The position numbers and the translations under genes were made by a program. The notes under the pieces are model-generated. The model made no database searches and was not told where the DNA came from. It saw only the letters and a program-made list of their open reading frames with translations. Shown piece after piece: positions 35,201-45,713 of a stretch of DNA of 64,000 nucleotides. The stretch's first letter is position 1, and every line of letters starts with the position of its first letter. This stretch comes from Eudorina sp. 2006-703-Eu-15 (lineage: Eukaryota > Chlorophyta > Chlorophyceae > Chlamydomonadales > Volvocaceae), in assembly GCA_003117195.1 (NCBI GenBank), contig BDSI01000004.1, positions 1,545,290 through 1,609,289 on the forward strand, read 5' to 3'.

Positions 35201-38200
35201 CTCTGCCTCCAGCGGCACGCTGGGACCCCACCTGCGCCTTGCAGCCCTCCAGCCGGTTGACCTCCGCCAGGCACTGCGCAGCAAACCGTCCGGGAGATCA
35301 GTCCGTCACTCAGATCAGTCAGCCCATGAAGTCCACCTCATTCGTCATAAGTCGGGCGCGGCGAGCACTGCCCGCGTGTGACACAGGGAGCGGCACACGC
35401 TTGGCGACGCTACCCATAATGTGATCGGCACGACCTTCACCTACCGCAATCTTCATGGCTCTGACCATACCGTCACAGACGCGATTTGGAATTCCCGCTT
35501 GTCACCCAGAACGCGGCCATGCCCGCCCATTGCAAATAACCGCAGGTGCCCCTCCGCCGCGCCCCACCTTGTCCAGGGTGCGCTTGTGGAGGCGCTGCGG
35601 CCGGTCGGGGCTGAGCATCTTGGCCACCATGGAGCGCTCGGGCGCGTCCTCGGGGATGCTGAGCGCGTCCCACAGGCTGCCCAGCATCTCGAGCACGTCG
35701 CGGGACTGGGCCTCGCGCTCGGTCTGTGGGAGCGGCGCGCGGGAGGGAGGAGGGCAAGGAGGGCAAGGGGGTCGAGGGTGGTGTAGATCGTACTACCTAA
35801 CGGTGCCCCATGCGTGTGTGGATGGAACACGAGTGGGTGTACGATCAGCAAACAGGCACTCTCGCACACTATCCGCATCCGACAGGAAACAGACCAGGCA
35901 CACACACACCATTCCACGTCCCGACTCTTCCTTTATCTGACCCGTAGTACCTGCAGCCGTTCACGGACCCCGCAGGTGTTCTGGGCTTTGTTTCCGTTTG
36001 ACCCCTCAGCGACCCCACGCGCGCACCTTGAGCCGCTGCATGTCCGCGATCTTGCCGCTCAGCCGCTCGAACATGCCGTCGCTGAGGTCCAGATCACCCC
36101 CCGCGGTCAGGTGCGAGGGGCTGCCCACCAGCTTGTACACCACGCCCAGCACCTCTGCCGACTCCTTCTCCGCGCTGTTTCCGGGGGATTGGGTGGGGAC
36201 GCGTCAGATCGCAGGCCAGGGACAAGATCGTGAGCGGGGCGGCAGCCAGCGGGAAGGATGGAGCCGGGCGCGCGCGCCAGTGGCCGGCGCGCGACCATAT
36301 GCGGTTTACGGAATTGGGGTTTCGAGGCCTCAACACGGGGACGCCTCGGGGTGTACCGCGGCGGCGCGCAGGGCTGTGATTTCGCGATGTCTCGTCCATC
36401 GGCAGCGGCTGGTTCGAGGTCCCATGGTCCGCCCGCGGCTGCCCCGTTTTCCTCCCCCCCCACAGCGGGTCTACGCCGCCTTCCGCCCCATCACCGTCAG
36501 ACTCCACCTGGCCTTGAACATGCTTGCGCACGGGGACTGGTCTCGTGTCATACTCACCCTGGACTGGTTTCGCGCCGTCTGTCACCACACCGTTTGCCAC
36601 CACCACCGTCTGTCACCACCACCGTCTGCCACCACCACCGTCTGTCACCACCACCGTCTGCCACCACCACCGTCTGTCACCACCACCGTCTGTCACCACC
36701 ACCGTCTGCCACGCAAGGTCCATCGACGCTCTGTGGAATTAAAAGCTCCCAACTGTCCCGGAACCCCACCCCCCATCCGCCGCCGTCACCCAGGGCATAG
36801 TCGGCTATTCATGCGGGCCGTCTCTAACACCCGGGAGAATACGGCCACAAAGAGAGCGGTGAACGTGCATGAAGCTCTGGATGCTTGCTGTGTAGGACTC
36901 TCAAGCCCGGGCCGGGCCAGGGAAGCACACACGCACAGCGCCTGCCTTACCTAACGAAGAACACACACACACGCGTAACTGGTTTGGGACGGGCAGATTT
37001 CTCGCTGACACACAGCGCGCGGGGCGGGAATCTCAATACACACAAACACACACCAATAGACCCGTTCGGGACACGGGTCCACCTTGTAACGGTTACATTA
37101 CAATACACGTGCGCACACGAAGAGAGGGCCGTTGCCGTTCCCGCACCTGAGCGAGCTGAGCGCGGGGTGCACCTCCGCCGCCGCGGTCGCCGAGTCCTCC
37201 CCCAGCTCGCGACACACCGCACGCAGCTTGTCCAGCAGGTCCTCGGCCCGGGAGATGCGCCGACCCTAGAGCGCCGCAGCGGGGTTGGGTGGGCACGAGG
37301 GGGGAACCTATGAAAAGCAGCCACCGGCAGCCTGTGAGTGAGTACGCGCCTGGGCCCACACGCAGCTGGTGTCACCCGGTACAGGGGTGCTTCGGGGTAG
37401 CAAGGCCTCACGGGGCTGCAGGGCCGCTCCCCCAGACATCCATCACCATACCAAGCTGTCCGGCGCCTGTCGGCGACGCCTCTACTCCCCGCCGGCAAAC
37501 CTCCCCGCCTCCCTGCCCGCACCTCCCACCACCTCGCTGCGCCGGGGATCCCCGATTGCACGATTTCTACGTCTGCCGAATCCTAGATGGTACCTAGTAC
37601 ATACCTCCCCCACTTTACTCCCCCGAGGCTGTTTCCCCCGAGGCCCGTTTCATCCCCCTCTTGTCTACGGGCCGTTTTCTTTAAAGTCGATAAAAACAGC
37701 AAAATCTCAAAAGAGCACCAAACCGATAGCCTCCGCCCGCCCCGCTACACCGCCCTTACCTTGTCCTCCAGCAGCTTGCCGTTCTCCATCTGCAGGTACT
37801 CGAGCGCACCGGTGCTGATGTCGATGTCCTCCACCAGCTCGTGGCGGAGACCCAGCTGCCGCTTCAACGACAGGTGGATGTCCTGTGAGGGGGTGAGCAG
37901 GTGCGTGTGCGTGAGGGTGGGAGGGCGGTGTTCATTCGCGGGCAGGGCAGGATTGCGTGCAATGCAATGGGCGCAGCCTTAGCAGCGCCCGACAGTTGCC
38001 CGTACACGTAACTGATATACCCCATTATGCGCGACGGGGTGTGGATATGGGAGAAGAGGCGTGGATGTGGCATGGGTGCGAGATTGGAGCGAACACCGTG
38101 TGCGGCGTGTACAGACGCATTCTCACTCGAGGGGGTACGTGCACGTGAGAGTGCGGTGAAATTGGCTCAGTAGGCTTTGACGCGGCAGACGGAGGGTCTG

Positions 38201-38944
38201 TAGGCCAGGCCGAACCATGTTGGCGTGTGTCTTACCATGAGCGCCTCGTATGCCTGCATGCGGGAGGCCCGCTTGACGCGCCAGAACTGGAGGGTGCCCT
38301 TCAGGGCGTCCAGGGTGCGGAGCAGCGTCGCCTCGCCCTGCCAGGTGACCGTGCGTAGTGTCAGGAAGGCCGGCATGCAGACAAGGGAGCATGGACTCTG
38401 AGGCTGTGTGTGGTAGTTGGGTGAGTGGGTGCGGTGACAACAACATAGCGATGACAGCCACCGACGGTGGTCATACCTCGCCAGGGACATTGCTCATGTC
38501 GGGCTCGGAGGACTGTGACTCGGCTCCGTCATCCAGTTCCGCTTTTATGCTGGCAATCTCTGACGAGTGCTGCTGGATGAGTGCCTGTGGAGAGTGAGGT
38601 GCTTGCTGGTTACCCGTCGGAAGTCAAGGCTTCAGCAAAGATGAGGTTGCTGGAGGCAAGCTGTTGCCTCAGCAAACTGATTGGCAAACGCTGAACTCGA
38701 GAAACCATCACACCTTAATAGAGAGACGCTCAGCCTCAGCTCGCTCAACGGCCTGAGTCCACGCTGCGAGCGCCTGGTCCGCGGCGACCATAACTTGCGA
38801 GCGGCATTCATCCGACTCATTGCCAACCTGCCTCCAAATTGATCGTAGTTTTCCAATGCAAATCCGGAAGTGAGAACAGTAGGTCTCAAGGTGCGCTTCG
38901 GCTGCCTGGTTGGCGGTGTCTTCAGTCATGTTCTGTGTTGCCAT
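32288..38944 (-). CDS. MAP65: MAP65/PRC1/Ase1 microtubule cross-linking protein
   Basis: Thirteen exons in phase (plus coordinates): 38714-38944, 38477-38584, 38236-38337, 37760-37882, 37147-37265, 36027-36174, 35568-35723, 35232-35273, 34809-34925, 34444-34602, 33982-34134, 32855-33690 and 32288-32531; 845 residues. Family proteins dimerise through an N-terminal rod and bundle antiparallel microtubules in the spindle midzone and phragmoplast. The N-terminus has the typical IWRQVGNESDE motif. A long alpha-helical, spectrin-like region of Leu/Glu/Lys/Arg-rich sequence follows to about residue 430. The most conserved microtubule-binding block is then clear: WLRSYNQNENRYK, then GRDASRNMQRAIKAAKLRE and EWELEEGGPFLYDEQVL (residues about 423-485). 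The tail (487-845) is Ala/Ser/Gly-rich and disordered, with TPR and TPK sites (STTPRS, CDTPKS) that fit CDK regulation known in the family. Exon 10 appears to end at a GC donor (see separate entry). The start is the first ATG of the frame. Confidence 0.95.
34438..34444 (-). other. Probable GC-AG splice donor in MAP65
   Basis: After NENRYK the minus strand reads AAG then GCAAGC, a textbook GC-type donor. Using it joins RYK to GRDASRN in phase, as in MAP65 relatives (RYK-A-GRGAH in plants). The nearest usable GT donor, 15 bases on (GTGAAA), would add ASCGP inside the most conserved block. Confidence 0.6.
36582..36712 (+). repeat. 16-bp tandem repeat in a MAP65 intron
   Basis: At least seven copies of ACCACCACCGTCTGTC, nearly alternating T and C at the penultimate position, occupy the intron between exons 5 and 6. 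The alternation implies growth by duplication of a 32-bp dimer. Confidence 0.85.
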
Positions 38945-40982
38945 GGTTAGGGTGAGGTAAAAGTCAACACAACATAATGGCGAATGTCAGGTACTGGAGT
39001 CAGTGTAGCAGCAATAGCGAGCGTCGATGGGGCTGCCGATTACAGGAAACAGTCAAACCTCCATTTGGATTCGACCTTCCGTGCTTATACACGACGCAAC
39101 GGGCAACATACCTCTGTCAAAGTGTCAAAGTCTTTATAATACATACCTAAACCAATTCATCATTTGAGTGTGATTCATTTGCGTCAGTGTGGATTGCAGC
39201 ATCGAATAAAGCTCGTGACCCTCGGAAAACTAGTCATCCGCAAGAAGCCATATATGTAATGTTAGCAAATCAACAGGTTTTGTACGTGGCAATCAGCGAG
39301 GACATTTGCTTACGTGACCTTGTCCGTCGAAATCGTGAACAGTTGCTCCGCAACGACGCCCTTTCCTGCCCTCTGCCTGGGGGTAATCAAAGGACTATTT
39401 GGTAATCCTAATGGTGGGTGCCTCCTCATGGTTGCGATGCAAACAGTTCATACATCAGACTAGTACCCGGCCAGGTACGGCTGGGTGCTCCTGGGTGTTT
39501 CACGAAGCTTCAGCGAGCCAGAGGAGTCGACTGGGTAACTTCTGCTGGATGCCGGTGGTGGCGGCGGCGGGTTACATAACGGCGGGGAAAAAACATAGCC
39601 GCACCACCCCTGGCCCCGTCACAGACGCAACTGCTGTTTCCGACTGACTCATGTACTACAGTTGCGAATGCGCGGTCGTGACTCAACACTTGGCAAACCA
39701 TGACTCGGACCGCGCCGTCTGCCGCACCAGGGAGGGGCCCGACCCTGGTCGACCCGTGGGTCAGCCGGATCGGTGTCGAACGGCAGCAGTGAACAAGCAT
39801 GAACGGATACGGCAGACAAAGAGCTAGGCCAGACACAGGCAGGCAGGCGGGCAGGCAGGGGCCCACGCTCAACAACCACCACAACGTTGACTAGAGTCCT
39901 GAGACTTTTCCCTTTTGTGAGGCATCCTATCTCCTGGCCTGGGAAAGCAGATAAGACATCAACCTTGGTGGTCAGGTGGGCTACTCAACGTCACACCCTA
40001 CAAGCTGGTGTACGGCACTGCGCGTACCCATGTCAACCTGACAAGAGCCCGGTGACTCTGCCAAGGAATCCTACCATCGCGCCGTACCATACTGTACGGC
40101 ATTAAGAGAAACTCAGTACGACCCGTGGTTCTTCACGATCTGTCACGGGTCTGCATTGGCCGTGAGCACGCGCAGCGAATTTTCACCGTATGAGGCGAGG
40201 CGGTGGGGCCGCCGCCCTCACCAGGAGGGACAGGTAACACCGACAGCCGGCTCTCCCTGTCCATCGTGCCAAGGGCCATCGCTGACGCACAAGACAGAAG
40301 CGCCCGTCCGGGGTCGTCCGCGAGACTCCCTTCTCCCCCACGACCCAACCCCCAAACCACATCTCCTGCTCCGCCTGCCGTCGCCGCCGTCCCCAGGCCC
40401 CAGCAACGCCAGATGGGGGCTCCGAAGGTCCGAAGGGCCCCTGCGCTCCCATCCGGTGGGTGTCCGTTCAGACTCGAGCTTGAGAGTACTTCAACCCCAC
40501 ACATCCAACTGATGCACTTGGCGCGGTGCCCAGTGACACGGGCGGCACCTCACGAGCGCGAAAGTCGAACAACAAAGGAGGTCACGGCCCGGTCGCGGTA
40601 CGGAGCGCGCAAATGTACCGCATCAGGCCCGCCGGTGCGCAGGGGACGCCGTTTATTTCTGTTGACCAAGCGACCGGCCCGCCCGCCAGCTTGCCGGCCC
40701 GCTCGGTGGCTGATGCACCCACCATCCAGCCCTCTGCACTCAGCCTGATCAATCCGCGATGAATGAATATCGTGTTACAGTGCGAACCCCCCCGGGGTGC
40801 CATCGGGTGACACAGCCGAAGCCCCCTCACCCCACGCGGCGGCTGTCACTGCCCCCACCAGCGCCTCCGAGGCTCGCTCGTCGTGTCGGCCGTCGCTGGT
40901 GGGCCCCCTTGGCCCCCGGCCGAGACCTGCACATCCCGCCATGTCCATTCCGGCGCTACAGCCCCCAGGCGATCCTGCCCCC
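38945..40982. promoter_or_regulatory. Intergenic region: MAP65 promoter and cyclin T 3' end
   Basis: Both flanking genes run on the minus strand, so this 2 kb carries the cyclin T 3' UTR at its right end and the MAP65 promoter and 5' UTR at its left end. Sequence at 38950-39410 is more AT-rich, as is usual near algal starts. Open frames on both strands at 40130-40830 are GC-driven and carry no domain. Confidence 0.55.
40775..40779 (-). terminator. Candidate poly(A) signal (TGTAA) for cyclin T
   Basis: TTACA on the plus strand reads TGTAA on the cyclin strand, about 205 bases after the stop codon. Confidence 0.55.
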
Positions 40983-43900
40983 TCAGTCCTGTACCTCGCC
41001 CTCCTCCTCCTCCAGCTTCACGCCGCCGACCGTCCCGGGTACCCCGCGCGCCGGCGCCGGTCGCCCTCCCCCAGGGCCTATCCGGGAGGCTGCCGCCGTC
41101 TTGCCCTCCAGCTGTGCCCTGGCCGACTGCATCAACTCCTCGCTGGGCGGTCCCACCTTGCCCAGCTTGGCCTGCTCGTACTCGGACAGGATCTGATCGC
41201 AGATCGTCGTAAGTTCCTGGTGCGGCGCGGTGGGGATGAATTGCGGAAATATCAACGTAACATAAACTCGGCGAACACCCGACAGTGAATCCGCGGCTGT
41301 GACCCAGACAATGCCCGAATTGAAGGCCGGGAACCCGGGCCCGCCCAGGGTCACCCTCGATCCGACCGGATCCAATCGAATCCGACCAGATCCGACCGGA
41401 TCTGACTGGATCTGCCCGCACACACCTCGGGCGTGATGTCGAATTTTTCGAAGAAGGCGGCGCCGGTGGGCAGCTTTGAGTAGTGGACGTTGTTGTCGTA
41501 GTTGAGCAGGTCCGCGATCCACAGCGCAGCCCAGGCGATCTTGGCGGGGGGGAACTGCAGGCACAGCGTCGTGCGCAAGCTGCGGGCGGGCGGGCGGGCG
41601 GGAATGTGCGTGAGACTGGTGGGCGTGCTCATACTGCGCTGCTGCAAAAGCCAAGGTCCGTTGCGGCGGGCGGGAGATGACGGGCGGGAGATGACGGGGA
41701 CGAGTGGAGTATGACGCGGGTCAGGGTGCTCAGGGAGGGAGGAACGTAACGGGTGAGAGTCCGTCCCTGCGGTCCCCCCCCAGGTCCCAGCCCCCGGGGC
41801 CGCAGGAAAGCCGCGCGACCACCCCCGTGTTGCCGCCAGCGCTGCCGGTCTGGGAGGAGGTCTTCGAGGTCCGGTCCGGCAGGAGGCGTACGGTTTTTAC
41901 GGATGTACGAGTGAATCCTGTTGGCGCGCCTGCTGGCGCCGGTTTGTTTGTTGCGCACGGCCCCAACCGACGCCGCACTGCCACGGTCCTCCGAGGACCA
42001 CAGCCCCTTCTGAGCTGTCCGCAGTTTGAACTCCCCAAGATGAGGTGAGGACATCGGCAAGTACTATACTACTACAGTATTCCGTACCTGTCGTTGACGA
42101 TGTTCAGGGAGTTCTGGACGAGCGGCTTGTACGGCGAGTCATGGGGCACCTCCATCAGCCGCTCCCGCGTCAGCCAGTCAATGAGGGGCTGCGGCGGCGG
42201 CGGGGAGGGGGAGGGTCATAAAAGAAAAATAACCCAGACACACCCAGGGGTGGGGGCCGGGCGGAGAGGGCGGGGACATAGGGATTGCGTGAGACATGTT
42301 CATATTACTGCGCTGCTGTCAGAGCAAAGGTCGGGGGTGGTTGAGGCGATCGATCAACTCAGGAACGCCATGGTGACGTCACCACTCAGGACCGCCATGC
42401 GACTGCACATTGATGGTGACGTAACACAGCTCACATCAGTCACCATGTCGTACACTGCCGTACCTTGTGCGGCGCCTCAATGTCCAGGTCAAAGCCCAGC
42501 GTGTACAGCACAGCGCGCTCCGCCTGCAGCACCTCCTCCTTTATCCGCTCGAAGTGAGCCTGCGACCCATGGGTCAAGACGCGACGGACCGTTGCCACGT
42601 TGCCGTCATGCATCGCCGAACCGCAGTACGGCCCTTTTTTTATAGAGCTACCGCCGTACGCTTAGGGTGCGCGCGTTATCTACGTCGAGCAAGGGTGGAT
42701 GCGGCCCCTAACGCCCGCACCTCCCTCGCAATGGGAGGAGGCCTTTCCGGCGGTCCTTCTGTTAGGGCTGGGTTAGCAGCCCTTTGCCAGCGTCAGGCCC
42801 ATTCAGGCAACACACGCACACACGGCTTGGTTCTCCATCATAACACACACACCCAATCCCGGTGTCTCTCGGTTTATTTTAACACACCCAATCCCTGGTG
42901 AGAGTAAAGTTGTCGTCGGTCCTCGCCTGCCAAAAATGGGGATCGGGCGCGCGCCCTTGGTTGAGAGCGAGGGGACAGAGGCCCCTCACGCCCCTTCCCT
43001 CGCAAAGGGATGAGAGTGCTTCAACAGTCTTTCCGTTAGGGGGCGATGCCAGCGTCAGGACTATATGTAACACACATAATATATATATATATATACGAAC
43101 ACACACCTAAATGTAGAATCGACTCCCCCGTCCCCGGGCGCGCACCGGGTCATCCAACGCCTTCATCGCTTCCACGTTTGACTTGGTCTTTATCCGTTCG
43201 GCCTCCTGGATCACGTTTTTGAGCGGCTTGGGATTCTCCTGCATCTTGGCCGCCAGGAAGATGCACGCCGTGGCCACCAGCTGCCCTCGGGGTGGGGGTG
43301 GGGGTGGGGCACACATAGACCGGGGCAGAAGAGGAGAAAAGAGGGGAGGGGCGGTTTGGCTGTCTTAATTGACAAAAAGGCCGTGGGGAGGAGGCAGTGC
43401 CCGGTTGCCACCGCGACGGAGGCAGTGAATGGCCAAATATGTGTGCGTGTAGGGAGGGCGTTCCCGGCAGTTGTAAGGCGACCGGATGCCCTGGAAGTAC
43501 CCCGAGTTCTTACAGGGAGGGCTGGCGTCATTGATTGTATGAAGGGGATCCGGAAATGCCACAGGGCGGGAGGGCGACTGCTGCGTTGGTCTGCCCGGCG
43601 CGCACCCCTCCCCCCCCGAGGTTTCCTATACCTCCCCGAGGTCGACCCCAAGCTGTGTGGGCGCGCTCCCGGGTCCATGCCCCCGCTGCTGTGCTCCCCC
43701 CCAGGAGCGCGACACGCAACCGGCCACAACTTCCTTCCGACGAGTCGACCTCAAGTCGCGACCCGACGAGGTCCGTGTGGACGGCGCCTGCGCGCAGCAG
43801 CGGCCAACGCTGCGCCTCCCCCTGCCAGTTGCACCTAGCCTACTCTGCCTCTACTCTGCCGCACGAAAGGCCCGCTTCTTGCCTAGGGCTGCACTCGGGG

Positions 43901-45070
43901 TTAAATTGAAAAAAATAAATAAACCCGTAGAACGAACCCGGGGTGGACCTGACCCAGATCGCCACCTCAGCGCGCATCCCTCCACGCGCACAGGGGACCC
44001 TCATGCGGCATTGTGGTACCTCTCAGGGGCCACCGCCCCCGCGCTGCGTGCCCGCAGCGTCGGCCCCTCCCAGCCCCCGCGCTGCGTGCCCGCAGCGTCG
44101 GCCCCTCCCCGCCCCCGCGCTGCGTCGACTGATGCGCTGCTTCTCGCCCAAACGGAACGATCCGTTCCGCCGCTGCCGGCGGCAGCTCCGTTCCCCCGAC
44201 TCACGAAGCGGTCGTTCCTCTTCATGGACTTGACGGCGAAGAAACGGTGACAGAGCGTGATGCCCACTGCGACACCCCACGGATGCCTGCGGATGGATTC
44301 GCGAGGGAGGGAGGGTGAGGGCCGGGAGGAACGACGCGGGGAGCCAGCCGGTCATGACAGAGGGTGTGCGTGTGTGTGTGTGTGTGGGGGGGGGCAGAGG
44401 CCGAGGGAGGATGCGGTGTCGCAGAGGCTGGCAGGAGGGTAACGACGGGCGCTGTCGTACAGCCGTACACGCGCTGTCGGGTAACTGGGGCAAACCTGCG
44501 AATGAGAGCCATTGTCGGCCGGGGGTGCGTGGCAGCGATACCCGTACATTGGCGGGCCCAGGGGCATGTCACGTGATTGCCTGCGGTTGTTGCCGCAATG
44601 GCAACGTCCCCCAGCTACGCTGGCACCCCTTAACACCAGCTATGCCTTTGCCGTCGGGCGTGTGGTTACGGTCAGAAGTAGTGTGGCCCGCCCCTTGACC
44701 ACCGCACTCATCGCACAATCCCCGTCAGGTCTCGCCACCCCGCTTACATCCTCAGTGCTATGCCCGCCTCCAGTATGAGCTTGCAGTATTGCCGTCGCCA
44801 TTTCAGCTCCTTGTCCGCGTCAAGACCATCCCGCACTGACGGGTTGGTGGCCGTGAGGTCTTCCAGCGTCCGATAGACGTAACGGGGGGGTTTGTGCGCC
44901 CTGTCGTTGACAAGGTCCTGCTTGTGCTCGTTCTCCCGCTGTATTTGCCGCTGCTGCGACATAGAATAGGCCCCGCCCCCGTGGTCGCCGTCGTAGCCTT
45001 GGGAATACCCCCCGTCCAGAACATAGTTGTCGTGCTGGTGCGGAAAGCCAGGGAACGCCATGGTTGCCAT
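40983..45070 (-). CDS. CYCT: Cyclin T (P-TEFb-type transcription cyclin)
   Basis: Seven exons in phase (plus coordinates): 44748-45070, 44205-44286, 43146-43280, 42464-42559, 42088-42188, 41426-41579 and 40983-41216; 374 residues. Two cyclin folds are visible. The first spans the KELKWRRQYCKLILEAGIAL helix, then VGITLCHRFFAVKSMKRNDRF, ATACIFLAAKMQENPKPLKN and ERAVLYTLGFDLDIEAPHK. The second contains SLRTTLCLQFPPAKIAWAAL and FFEKFDITPE. Order and motifs match plant cyclin T, the partner of CDKC kinase that phosphorylates the RNA polymerase II tail and releases elongation. The N-terminus is Gly/Tyr/Gln-rich; the C-terminus ends in an acidic stretch (KLEEEEGEVQD). It is shorter than animal cyclin T and lacks a long His-rich tail. 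The second exon is only 82 bases. Cyclin K/L are the closest alternatives, but the CHRFF and LCLQF motifs favour T. It is divergent from the exosome nuclease gene next door. Confidence 0.92.
43080..43094 (+). repeat. (TA)n microsatellite in a cyclin T intron
   Basis: A short run of TA dinucleotides lies in a GC-rich intron, just downstream of cyclin exon 3 on the sense strand. Probably length-variable. Confidence 0.7.
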
Positions 45071-45713
45071 CGCAGTTGCTATCGTGCAAGTGGAACTTTT
45101 GCAGCTCCAGACGCTGTCTTTGTGATGTCTATTCTAGATCTGCCGCGGCCACCCGGGTCCCGCTGGCCGGGCTGGGCAGCCGCAAGCAGATTTCAACCGC
45201 GACGAGGGATGCCGAACTTCCACGCCTACAAGTCATCCAGTTGTCTGAAGTGCTATGTATACCTAATACATAAGCGTCTGAGAAGTAAGCGATGGAAATA
45301 ATGAAACACGTTCGCAGTTGTAACCCATAGGCGAAGGACAGGCACAGGAGCAAGATAGCAAATTAGACAATGGCAATGTTGAGGCACTACACAACGCAAC
45401 CTTTCTCGAGTCTCAGACTGAAAAGTCGAAGCAGTCTGCCTCTAACCGTTTAGCCGTTGTACTGCGTCAAAGGAGACGCAATTCCACAACGCACGGCACA
45501 AGCGATTTATTTAGACACTTCCATATGTTTGTGTGATAGTGTAACGATTTGCCAGGATATCAAAGGTCGGCGAATCGCCGCCGCGTTTGCCTGACGTTGT
45601 CGATACTGCGTGAAACCTTCAGTTACAAACTTCTATACCGTATTTAAGCGTTTTGCAAGCTTGTTAATTGTGAATTTCGTGCGCTCTGCGGTTTCGGGGT
45701 GCAGCCTGGCAGA
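45071..45713. promoter_or_regulatory. 643-bp bidirectional promoter, cyclin T / DIS3
   Basis: The two start codons at 45070 (minus) and 45714 (plus) leave only 643 bp for two promoters and two 5' UTRs. The segment is markedly more AT-rich than both genes. TATTTAAG at about 45642 could serve as a TATA-like element for DIS3. No other gene fits in the gap. Confidence 0.65.
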
